Of a stretch of DNA of 41,584 nt, positions 7,889 to 15,927 are shown in pieces. The notes below the pieces were generated by a model that was not told the DNA's origin, did no database searches, and saw only the letters and a list, made by a program, of their open reading frames with translations. This stretch comes from CAYVWB01 sp964455395 (lineage in GTDB: Bacteria; Desulfobacterota; Desulfovibrionia; Desulfovibrionales; Desulfovibrionaceae): positions 1 to 41,584 of the forward strand of contig CAYVWB010000037.1 of NCBI GenBank assembly GCA_964455395.1, in the 5' to 3' direction. Position 1 is the stretch's first letter, and the number at the start of each line of letters is the position of its first letter. The position numbers were made by a program, and so were the translations under genes.

Positions 7889-9172
7889 ATGACGGACTAC
7901 GGAACCAAGGCGCTGCTGATTTCAGTGGGTGGCTCGGCAGAGCCGCTCATCCGGTCAATCGACGATAAACGTCCGGAATACATCATTTACTTTGCCTCAA
8001 GAGATTCCCGCCAAGTGGTGAGGCAGCAGGTGGAGCCCCAATTGGAGCACCGCCCTCGAGATCATGAGATCGTTGTGACGCCGGACGAGTCCAACCTTCT
8101 GGCCTGTGTGCGCGAATTGATGCGCGAGCTCCCCCGCATGCTGGCGCTGTGGAACTTGGACTACCCGGACTTCCAGGGTGACTACACTGGCGGCACCAAG
8201 ACTATGTCCGCGGCGCTGGTCCTGGCGCTTCTGGGTCGGGGGGCCAGCTACTCCTACGTGGGGGGCGACCTGCGCACCAAGAAAGGACTGGGCACGGTGG
8301 AGAGTGGACACGAGGTGCTGCTCACCCTGCAGAACCCCTGGGATGTGCTGGCGGTGAACTCCCTTCGAGATATCGCCCTTCTCTTCAACAACCACCATTT
8401 CCGCCCAGCTGCGACTCTGGCCACAGACGCCGCGGCGAAGACGGAGGGCCTGCGCCCACTGTTCAAGGCTCTGGAGAACATGTCCCTGGCGTACTTCCAC
8501 TGGGATACCTTCCACTACAAGCCAGCGTTGCAGCGGTTGAACAGCGCCCACGCCGCAATAGAAAAAATGCTGGTCGCCAGCGCCGTGGACGCCCTGGAGG
8601 AACTCCGGCGAAGCCTCGCGACAAACATCCTGGCCCTGGAGGAACTGGCGGAGGAGTCAAGGGGCAACGCTGGAGGACCTGCTACCGTGCGCGACATCAT
8701 GGCAAACGCCATCCGCCGCGCGGACGATGGCCACCACTACCATGACGCCGTGGCTCGACTTTACAGCGCCATAGAAAAGGCGGCCAAAGTGGGACTGCGC
8801 GAGCGGCACGGACTGGATAACGGCAACCTGGAGCTGGGGCGCATCGAGGACCAAGCCCTGCGCGAGGAATTGGCAATGCAGTGCACGGACTCCCGTGACG
8901 GCCGCGTGAAACTGCCGCTTCACCGGAGCTTTAAACTGCTGCAAGCCCTAGGTGATCCCCTGGGCTCACGCTACACAGCCAGAGAGAACGACCTGCGTAA
9001 TTTGTTGAACATCCGCAACGACTCACTGCTGGCCCACGGCTTCAAGAACGTGGACGAGAAGACGTTTGTTGGCATGCTCGCCCTGGCCCTGGAGTTTCTG
9101 GGCATGAAGAGCGATGACCTGCCTACGTTCCCTGTGCTGGACAGCGAGCGGCTGGGCCGTGGGTTCTGGTAG
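7889..9172 (+). CDS. Csm6-type CARF-HEPN ribonuclease (TIGR02710-like)
   Basis: 427-aa second cOA-sensing effector. The N-terminal CARF fold has ISVGGSAEPLIRSI (residues 11-24, the dinucleotide-binding-like loop) and DYTGGTKTMSAAL (98-110). The C-terminal part is helical and ends in a HEPN signature R376-N-D-S-L-L-A-H383, an R-x6-H ribonuclease motif with a polar residue after the Arg. It resembles the TIGR02710 group of CRISPR-associated proteins rather than classical Csm6. The likely role is non-specific RNA cutting after Cas10 activation. It follows the Card1-like gene by 4 bp, so the two effectors are co-expressed. No separate ring nuclease is visible nearby. Confidence 0.85.
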   Translation: MTDYGTKALLISVGGSAEPLIRSIDDKRPEYIIYFASRDSRQVVRQQVEPQLEHRPRDHEIVVTPDESNLLACVRELMRELPRMLALWNLDYPDFQGDYTGGTKTMSAALVLALLGRGASYSYVGGDLRTKKGLGTVESGHEVLLTLQNPWDVLAVNSLRDIALLFNNHHFRPAATLATDAAAKTEGLRPLFKALENMSLAYFHWDTFHYKPALQRLNSAHAAIEKMLVASAVDALEELRRSLATNILALEELAEESRGNAGGPATVRDIMANAIRRADDGHHYHDAVARLYSAIEKAAKVGLRERHGLDNGNLELGRIEDQALREELAMQCTDSRDGRVKLPLHRSFKLLQALGDPLGSRYTARENDLRNLLNIRNDSLLAHGFKNVDEKTFVGMLALALEFLGMKSDDLPTFPVLDSERLGRGFW

Positions 9173-9781
9173 GCGATGCGGCCCACATTCGGAATGTTTG
9201 ATTTTGATTAAGTTGTCACTTGTAGGTTGATAAATCTAAAAGCCATCTTTCGATGCAACCGTGCACAAAAGCGGAGAAAAGTGTGTTGCGGCTACACCAT
9301 CCATCTGACAACGGTCGGCCGCGACGGCTTTGTGCTTGGTGGGCGGGTGACGCCTGTCAACCTCCCGGACACAGGGGGCTGGTGCGGCTGGTGGGCTCGG
9401 TGTGATTGCGCAGAGGTGTCCACGCCTTTGTATGGCTACACCAGCGCCCATACTCGAGACGTGTTGCATGCGCGCCAACTCGGTGATGGCGTCATGGACC
9501 GAGCCGACGAGGCTCACCGTGCAGTAATCCGCGGAATTCTGCTGAATGTGCAGAACTCTCCTGACAGGAGGGACGGAGCCATCCCCTTGCCTTTACCGCA
9601 ATTGCCGTTCGCAACGCACTAGTACAGCATCGCTGCTCTTTTCCATCGACATACGCGTACGATCGAATCTTTTTTTTGACCTGTCTTTTGCGGCAAAACT
9701 GCAGATGCAAAAAGCCGCACGGACGGCGCGGCAACGTTGCGGTCGATTCCGCATCGCCAGCCCGGCGGCTACCATGTCGCT
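9173..9781. other. 609-bp gap between CARF effector and cas1, no convincing gene
   Basis: A candidate promoter for the downstream genes lies at 9213-9242 (TTGTCA, then TAAAAG 18 bp later). An open frame at 9227-9622 (plus) and one at 9236-9517 (minus) cover the middle. Neither has a ribosome site or recognisable family, though the minus frame (SLVGSVHDAITELARMQHVS) looks slightly protein-like. The word GGCTACACCA occurs twice (near 9291 and 9432). An AT-rich run of eight T (about 9669-9677) precedes TTGACC. This may be remnant DNA or a regulatory leader for cas1. Confidence 0.5.
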
Positions 9782-10921
9782 ATGATCGTCTATCTCACCG
9801 AACAGGGCTCTCGGCTTGTGCGGCGTGGCGAACTCCTCTGTGTACTCAAGGGAGAATCGACGCTCCACACACTCTTCACCCACAGACTGCGACAGCTGGT
9901 CATATGCGGAAATATCACACTGTCGCCGTCCACCATCGCCAAGCTATGCAGGGACGGCGTGGAAACGTGCTTCCTGCGTCAGGATGGCCGATGGGTCGGT
10001 CGGCTTTCCATGGCGGAGCCGAAGAACATCCACCTCCGACGGCTCCAGTTCGAGCGCTGCGCCGATGCGGCCTTCAGGCTCTCTGCTTCCAAGAACATCC
10101 TCGAAGGCAAACTCGCCAACATGGCGACGTACCTCCTCCGGCTCCGGCGACTCAGGAAAATTCAGGAGCTCGGAGGCGCTGCAACTGCCATTCATGCAGT
10201 AGCCGCACAGTTGCACGGCGCTCGGGATCTTTCAGTCTGCAGAGGCCTCGAGGGGCACGCCGCCGCTCTGTATTTTCAAGCCCTGCGTCATGGCTTTCTG
10301 GTGGACCACGGCTTCCGCAAAAGAGTGCGGCGGCCTCCTACGGACCCGGTGAACAGTGTCCTGTCACTCCTCTACACATTCGCCATCAACAGAATGTACG
10401 CAGCGGTCCGTCTTGCAGGCCTTGATCCGGCCCCTGGCGTCCTGCACGATGCGGAGTATGGTCGGCATTCCCTCCCCCTTGACTTGGTGGAGGAGTTCCG
10501 CGTCCTTCTGGCGGATACCCTCACGCTCTCTCTGTTCAATACAGGGGCGCTGAAGGCTGACGATTTCATTCGGGTGGAGCCTCAAGCGAGCGACTCGGAC
10601 GACTCGGACGACACGGACGCCGCCGTTGCGGATCCTGCTGGTCGGCTTGCCCCCCTGGAGAGCGAGGAATTCGACACGCCAGCGACGTCCATGGACGAAA
10701 GCAGGGACAGACCCGGAGATGGAAAGCTTCCTGTACGGCTGAAGCCCGAAGCCTTCAAGCGCGTCATCTTGGCGTTCGAAAAGAAAATGGAGAGCGAACT
10801 CCACCACCCGACGACCGGGGAGGCAATGACCTACGCCGAGGCCATGGTCTTTCAGGCAAGACTTTTCCGACGTGTTGTGGAAGGCGATGCGGAACGATAC
10901 CGGCCAATGCGGATGCGATGA
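9782..10921 (+). CDS. cas1: Cas1 integrase with an acidic insertion
   Basis: 379-aa spacer-acquisition integrase. The catalytic metal ligands are present: E157 in RGLEGHAAALYF, H222 in PGVLHD, and D234/E237 in SLPLDLVEEFR. The start is ATG 9782 (IVYLTEQGS, the standard beta-strand start); an in-frame ATG at 9737 gives an N-terminus unlike the family. Odd feature: between ADDFIRVEPQ and the C-terminal helices (KPEAFKRVILAFEKKM) lies a stretch at about residues 267-312, rich in Asp, Ser and Glu (SDSDDSDDTD and following), in place of the short loop usual in Cas1. The gene is 3 bp ahead of the first of two cas2 genes. Function is expected to be retained. Confidence 0.95.
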   Translation: MIVYLTEQGSRLVRRGELLCVLKGESTLHTLFTHRLRQLVICGNITLSPSTIAKLCRDGVETCFLRQDGRWVGRLSMAEPKNIHLRRLQFERCADAAFRLSASKNILEGKLANMATYLLRLRRLRKIQELGGAATAIHAVAAQLHGARDLSVCRGLEGHAAALYFQALRHGFLVDHGFRKRVRRPPTDPVNSVLSLLYTFAINRMYAAVRLAGLDPAPGVLHDAEYGRHSLPLDLVEEFRVLLADTLTLSLFNTGALKADDFIRVEPQASDSDDSDDTDAAVADPAGRLAPLESEEFDTPATSMDESRDRPGDGKLPVRLKPEAFKRVILAFEKKMESELHHPTTGEAMTYAEAMVFQARLFRRVVEGDAERYRPMRMR

Positions 10922-10924
10922 CCT

Positions 10925-11200
10925 ATGCGTGTGCTCATCAGCTACGACATCGTGATGAACAAGCGTCGCCAGCGAGTCATGACATTGCTCAAACGCATGG
11001 GCCTGCACAGTCAGCGCTCCGTTTTCGAATGTGACTTGACATCACGTGAATTGGACGTCTTGTTGAAGAGTCTGAGCGAGTTGATAGACCCGGAGACTGA
11101 CTCCATTCGCGCATACCCACTCTGCAAAGAGTGCATCAGACGACGCGAAACATTCGGACGCATGGTGACGCTGCAGTCACTGGAATACAGGATTCTCTGA
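10925..11200 (+). CDS. cas2: Cas2, first of two tandem copies
   Basis: 91-aa Cas2, the dimeric scaffold joining two Cas1 dimers during spacer integration. The N-terminal beta strand ends in the conserved Asp (LISYD, D8), followed by KRRQRV and the QRSVFECDLT strand typical of Cas2. It contains a LCKEC pair near residue 66. It starts 3 bp after cas1 and its stop overlaps the start of the second cas2 as ATGA. It differs clearly from that neighbour (roughly a quarter to a third of residues alike by eye), so this is not a recent duplication. Confidence 0.93.
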   Translation: MRVLISYDIVMNKRRQRVMTLLKRMGLHSQRSVFECDLTSRELDVLLKSLSELIDPETDSIRAYPLCKECIRRRETFGRMVTLQSLEYRIL

Positions 11201-11478
11201 TGCGCTACCTCGTCGCATATGATGTCGCCAACTCCAAACGCCTCGCCAAAGTCGCAAAAACATTGGAGGGATATGGGACAAGGGTCTTGTACTCCGTGTT
11301 CGAATGCGACCTCACTCCCCAAGAGTACATGCGCCTGAAACGAAGAATCCAGAACGCCATCAAGGAGGACGACGATGCGGTTCTTTTCATCCGGCTATGC
11401 GGAAAGTGCGGCGACAGTGTGCGGATCAAGGGGCAAGGCGCTTTCGTGTCACAGCCGGCGCCATTCCGGGTGTTGTGA
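11200..11478 (+). CDS. cas2: Cas2, second tandem copy
   Basis: 92-aa Cas2 paralogue. It has LVAYD (D8), SKRLAKVAKTLEGYG, and YSVFECDLTPQEY, all standard Cas2 positions, and a LCGKC pair matching the LCKEC of the first copy. ATG 11200 overlaps the previous stop by one base (ATGA), so translation is coupled; a longer in-frame start at 11131 lies inside the first cas2 and is rejected. It is the last cas gene before the leader and array. The pair could form a heterodimer in the adaptation complex, or one could have another role such as RNA cleavage. Both are inference. Confidence 0.93.
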   Translation: MRYLVAYDVANSKRLAKVAKTLEGYGTRVLYSVFECDLTPQEYMRLKRRIQNAIKEDDDAVLFIRLCGKCGDSVRIKGQGAFVSQPAPFRVL

Positions 11479-11708
11479 GTCGTCATGCGAAACACTCCGG
11501 GCGGCTGTGTCCCTCAAAGCCCAACGCCCTGGAATGATTCAGAGAAGCAGGCGGATGCCCCGTGAGGGTTTCGCAGGCGCTTTACATAATGAAACCGCCT
11601 TGTTAATCAACCCCGGTCTGGCATTGCAGGCGCCTTCATCAACGTGTTGGGTCATGTTTCGCAGCACAGCCTCGGAAGCCTTGTCCGGCTTTGGTTGCAG
11701 GAGGTGGT
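11479..11708 (+). promoter_or_regulatory. CRISPR leader
   Basis: 230 bp between the second cas2 and the first repeat. The position next to cas1-cas2 and the inferred repeat orientation make this the leader from which pre-crRNA is transcribed. A candidate promoter is CATAAT at 11585-11590 with GTGAGG 17 bp upstream (11562-11567). No ORF of note. Confidence 0.7.
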
Positions 11709-14635
11709 ATCCGAAGAGCCCCGATTCTTGAGGGGATTACGACCAGTCGTTTCATATTTCCTCCTTTTTAATGTTTTCGGGGGATCCGAAGAGCCCCGAT
11801 TCTTGAGGGGATTACGACGTTTTCTATGCACGTTATAATGGGGGGGAGAGATATGGATCCGAAGAGCCCCGATTCTTGAGGGGATTACGACGTCCGAGAC
11901 GCTGCCTGTGTAGCCGCCATCGCTTTCATGAAATCCGAAGAGCCCCGATTCTTGAGGGGATTACGACATGACGGCCTTGGGGCCGTGCCAGGGGTGCTCC
12001 ACAACATCCGAAGAGCCCCGATTCTTGAGGGGATTACGACCGCAGGTTGTCCTGGCCGGATTTGAGGCCGACCAACCAAACATCCGAAGAGCCCCGATTC
12101 TTGAGGGGATTACGACGCGTTGGCCTCCCGGCCAAACACTGGACTGGCGCCCATGCATATCCGAAGAGCCCCGATTCTTGAGGGGATTACGACAAGGCGC
12201 CGCCTTGTAGGATGAAACGAGAGACAAGGGGCATCCGAAGAGCCCCGATTCTTGAGGGGATTACGACCGTTGGCCCCCCTTTCCAACTCAAACCCGGTCC
12301 CCTCCGATCCGAAGAGCCCCGATTCTTGAGGGGATTACGACAGGCGATTACGTTGAGGTTTTCTGCGTAGGCGAAACCATCCGAAGAGCCCCGATTCTTG
12401 AGGGGATTACGACGCCGCGATGGCGGCCGCGAAAAAGAGGGCCCAAGGAAGATCCGAAGAGCCCCGATTCTTGAGGGGATTACGACGAAGACGAGGGCGA
12501 TGATTTCATGCTCGCTCAGAGATCCGAAGAGCCCCGATTCTTGAGGGGATTACGACAAGAACTTGGTGTTGATTTTTGTCATCGTCATGGTGATCCGAAG
12601 AGCCCCGATTCTTGAGGGGATTACGACTGGTCACGATTAAACGAAAACCAGCCGTCACCGGGAATATCCGAAGAGCCCCGATTCTTGAGGGGATTACGAC
12701 AGTCTTCCGTCCAACGGAAAGTGATAATGACGGTTGACGCATCCGAAGAGCCCCGATTCTTGAGGGGATTACGACGCCTTGGCGGCCGCGATGGCGAGGG
12801 CGAAAAAGGCCGCATCCGAAGAGCCCCGATTCTTGAGGGGATTACGACCGCCGCGCGTCATGAAGCGAAAGCGCGACGTATCGCGATCCGAAGAGCCCCG
12901 ATTCTTGAGGGGATTACGACGGCAGAACGCGCTTGAATGTGTCTACATGCGCGACGATCCGAAGAGCCCCGATTCTTGAGGGGATTACGACCCTTGAATG
13001 GGCTTCACTTTAATCCTCCTAGCTATTCCAACATCCGAAGAGCCCCGATTCTTGAGGGGATTACGACCAGTGGTTCCAATTCTTGTGTCCGTTATACCTT
13101 GCCATGTATCCGAAGAGCCCCGATTCTTGAGGGGATTACGACGTGTTTGTAGCCATGTTGAATTTTGTGGAGAGCTTGCTGGATCCGAAGAGCCCCGATT
13201 CTTGAGGGGATTACGACTTTTGTCAGCCAGTCGCCATGCCTCGCCAACATTGGCGGCATCCGAAGAGCCCCGATTCTTGAGGGGATTACGACATCCAGAG
13301 TGCTACGTTCCAATGATTCCAGTTCTTATGCCCGTATCCGAAGAGCCCCGATTCTTGAGGGGATTACGACTAGGCGGCCCACTCCGTAGTCCACTCGCTG
13401 CCGTACGAGATCCGAAGAGCCCCGATTCTTGAGGGGATTACGACATGGCGCGCGCAAAACGACGTGCGATGAACGCACGTCTTATCCGAAGAGCCCCGAT
13501 TCTTGAGGGGATTACGACCTTGTTCCAGGGTGAGTTGAGACATGCCGCTTCTCCTATGATCCGAAGAGCCCCGATTCTTGAGGGGATTACGACGCGGATA
13601 GCGGCGCTGTGCGTTGCTGTCCTGCCGCCGCAGGAATCCGAAGAGCCCCGATTCTTGAGGGGATTACGACCCCCGGCGTAAACTTCGTGTCACTCATTCG
13701 GATTCCTATCCGAAGAGCCCCGATTCTTGAGGGGATTACGACACCGCCAAGATGAGGCGAGATTCCCGGATGTACTCAACCAATCCGAAGAGCCCCGATT
13801 CTTGAGGGGATTACGACGCCCCAGTAGAATGTGGCGATGACAACGCGCGGCACGGGATCCGAAGAGCCCCGATTCTTGAGGGGATTACGACATGCCGACA
13901 ATGGCGACGCCTTCGGGGTCTATTGCTGCATCCGAAGAGCCCCGATTCTTGAGGGGATTACGACTGGTGTGCTCCTGGGTTTGGGGTTTGCGGGGGGTTA
14001 GTCCCGATCCGAAGAGCCCCGATTCTTGAGGGGATTACGACGCGGCCATCCTCCGTAATGATCATGCGCTCGGCCATGTCGCATCCGAAGAGCCCCGATT
14101 CTTGAGGGGATTACGACCTGACCGGGGAACCTCTCTATTATCATGTGGCCAACCCGATCCGAAGAGCCCCGATTCTTGAGGGGATTACGACAATATCCCG
14201 GTGGACGACGATTGCGTCGCCGGGCGAGTAATCCGAAGAGCCCCGATTCTTGAGGGGATTACGACTCTTGGATATCCAAGCGTTTACGGCGTCAAAGTAT
14301 GCGTATCCGAAGAGCCCCGATTCTTGAGGGGATTACGACCAGGCATGGGGTCTTGAATCCCCAGAAATCATGGAACGATCCGAAGAGCCCCGATTCTTGA
14401 GGGGATTACGACGATGAAGGGGAGTTTCCCCTTTTCGTTGGATATCCCGTAATCCGAAGAGCCCCGATTCTTGAGGGGATTACGACCTTGAGCATGGTAT
14501 CGTAATGCCCTGCCCGCGTGCCAATCCGAAGAGCCCCGATTCTTGAGGGGATTACGACCTCTCAATAGCCGAGAGCGACAGCGTAACGATTGACAAGTTG
14601 ATCCGAAGAGCCCCGATTCTTGAGGGGATTACGAC
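11709..14635 (+). CRISPR. CRISPR array, 40 repeats of 35 bp and 39 spacers
   Basis: Forty copies of one 35-bp repeat (first 11709-11743, last 14601-14635), which I read as identical throughout; spacers are 35-43 bp. The repeat begins ATCCGAAGAGCCCC and ends GGGGATTACGAC. CCCC and GGGG can pair around a 9-nt loop, and exactly eight bases (ATTACGAC) remain 3' of the stem. That fits Cas6 cleavage at the stem base, leaving an 8-nt 5' handle similar to the common AUUGAAAC type. This sets transcription as left to right, away from cas2. No decayed repeat is seen at the far end. Spacer content is discussed in the findings. Confidence 0.99.
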
Positions 14636-14873
14636 GATGCTTGTGCCGCTGCGAAGGCGGCGGCCACATCGTCTCAAGACTGCGGCGCCTGAGCGCGCTG
14701 GATGACAGACACCCGCCCCCCCTTGAACAGGTTGGACGCGCTGAGGTGCAGTATGCTGCGCCAGTCGAAGCCGATTGACGCCTGCCCGGTCGCACGGCCT
14801 GCGCAGGAAGTGCTGGCGGGCCGTGAAGACGTCGGCGGTGTGGGTCTATGACTGGGTCAAGACAACCGAGAGA
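14636..14873. other. Gap after the array, no gene seen
   Basis: About 240 bp of GC-rich DNA between the last repeat and the promoter of the MoxR operon. No repeat-like sequence, ORF with a ribosome site, or strong hairpin is evident. Confidence 0.5.
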
Positions 14874-14902
14874 TTGACAATGGTTTTCAGTTTCATTAGG
14901 CT
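14874..14902 (+). promoter_or_regulatory. Promoter with overlapping Fur-box-like site, MoxR operon
   Basis: TTGACA at 14874-14879 and TAGGCT at 14897-14902 are 17 bp apart. The sequence GACAATGGTTTTCAGTTTC (14876-14894) agrees with the 19-bp Fur consensus at 13 positions by eye and covers the -35/spacer region, where a repressor would block polymerase. The ribosome site AAGGAG and ATG 14933 follow. Iron control of the operon is inference. Confidence 0.5.
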
Positions 14903-14932
14903 CCGCCGAAAAACAACAAGGAGTCGCTCCGA

Positions 14933-15916
14933 ATGAAGCCTTCCGCAATCATCCAAGCGCTGGAAACGCTGCTCGCCGTACGCCAGCCCGCATTCCTCTG
15001 GGGTGCGCCAGGTGTCGGCAAAAGCCAGGTGGTGGCGCAGGCGGCTGCGTCCCACGGCCTCGATCTCATCGACGTCCGTGCAGTGCTGCTCGACCCAGTC
15101 GATCTCCGCGGCCTGCCGCGGATTGGCGACGACGGCCGCGCGGCATGGTGTGCGCCATCGTTTCTGCCCCAGTCTGGCCGCGGCGTGCTGTTTCTGGACG
15201 AACTGAATGCAGCGCCGCCACTGGTGCAGGCCGCGTGCTACCAGCTCATTCTGGACCGTCGGCTGGGCGATTACGAGCTGCCGGCGGGGTGGACGGCCCT
15301 CGCAGCCGGCAACCGCGAGTCCGACCGCGCCGTGACGCATCGCATGCCCTCGGCGTTGTCCAACCGCATGGTGCACCTGGATTTCGAAGCGGATCTGGAC
15401 GACTGGCTGGAATGGGCGGCAGCAAGCGACATCCTTCCGGAAATCATGGCGTTCATGCGCTTCAGGCCCACGCTCTTGCACGTGTTCGATCCCGCCAGGA
15501 ACGAAAAAGCATTCCCCTCGCCGCGTTCGTGGGAGTTCGTCTCCCGGATGCTGGCCATGAAGCCGCCCCGCGAGACTGCCCATGCGTTGCTGCGCGGAGC
15601 CGTTGGAGAAGCCGCCGCCGCCGAGTGCATCGGCTTCCTGGATGTGTGCGCTCAGCTGCCGGACGTCGACGCAGTGTTGGCGAACCCGGGCGAGGTCGTC
15701 ATCCCTGATGACCCCGCCGTGATGTACGCCCTGTGTGAGAGCGTGGCGCGCCGCGCCTCCGAAGCCGCCATGCCCGGTCTCGGCGTGCTTGCTTCGCGGC
15801 TGCCGGTGGAATTCGGCGTCTTGCTCATGCGCGCGGCGGCGGCGGTGAAGCCCACCGTGGTGGAGACGGAAGCCTTCCATAGATGGGCATGCGCCAACAG
15901 CGACGTCCTCGTCTAG
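14933..15916 (+). CDS. MoxR-family AAA+ ATPase
   Basis: 327-aa cytoplasmic ATPase. Walker A is GAPGVGKS (residues 24-31) and Walker B is VLFLDE (85-90). The sensor region contains AAGNRESDRAVTHRMPSAL with the arginine-rich 'LSNR' segment expected of MoxR proteins. MoxR ATPases act as chaperone-like remodellers, usually with a partner carrying a von Willebrand A (VWA) domain, and such a partner is the next gene, 11 bp downstream. The start is set by AAGGAG ten bases before the ATG. The substrate of this pair is unknown. Confidence 0.88.
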   Translation: MKPSAIIQALETLLAVRQPAFLWGAPGVGKSQVVAQAAASHGLDLIDVRAVLLDPVDLRGLPRIGDDGRAAWCAPSFLPQSGRGVLFLDELNAAPPLVQAACYQLILDRRLGDYELPAGWTALAAGNRESDRAVTHRMPSALSNRMVHLDFEADLDDWLEWAAASDILPEIMAFMRFRPTLLHVFDPARNEKAFPSPRSWEFVSRMLAMKPPRETAHALLRGAVGEAAAAECIGFLDVCAQLPDVDAVLANPGEVVIPDDPAVMYALCESVARRASEAAMPGLGVLASRLPVEFGVLLMRAAAAVKPTVVETEAFHRWACANSDVLV

Positions 15917-15927
15917 GCAGACACGAC

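Noticed and set aside
9227..9622. 131-codon plus-strand frame before cas1
   Set aside because: TTG start, no ribosome site, no recognisable family, and a competing minus-strand frame of similar quality.
13445..13483. Spacer 24 (ATGGCGCGCGCAAAACG) and spacers 4, 10 and 16 read as sense-strand gene starts
   Set aside because: They contain ATG in the plus orientation but no Shine-Dalgarno motif; a chance ATG is expected in many 39-base spacers, so they do not contradict the antisense orientation.
11885..14565. Many short open frames inside the CRISPR array on both strands
   Set aside because: They repeat the translated repeat unit (for example EEPRFLRGLR) at regular intervals and are not genes.
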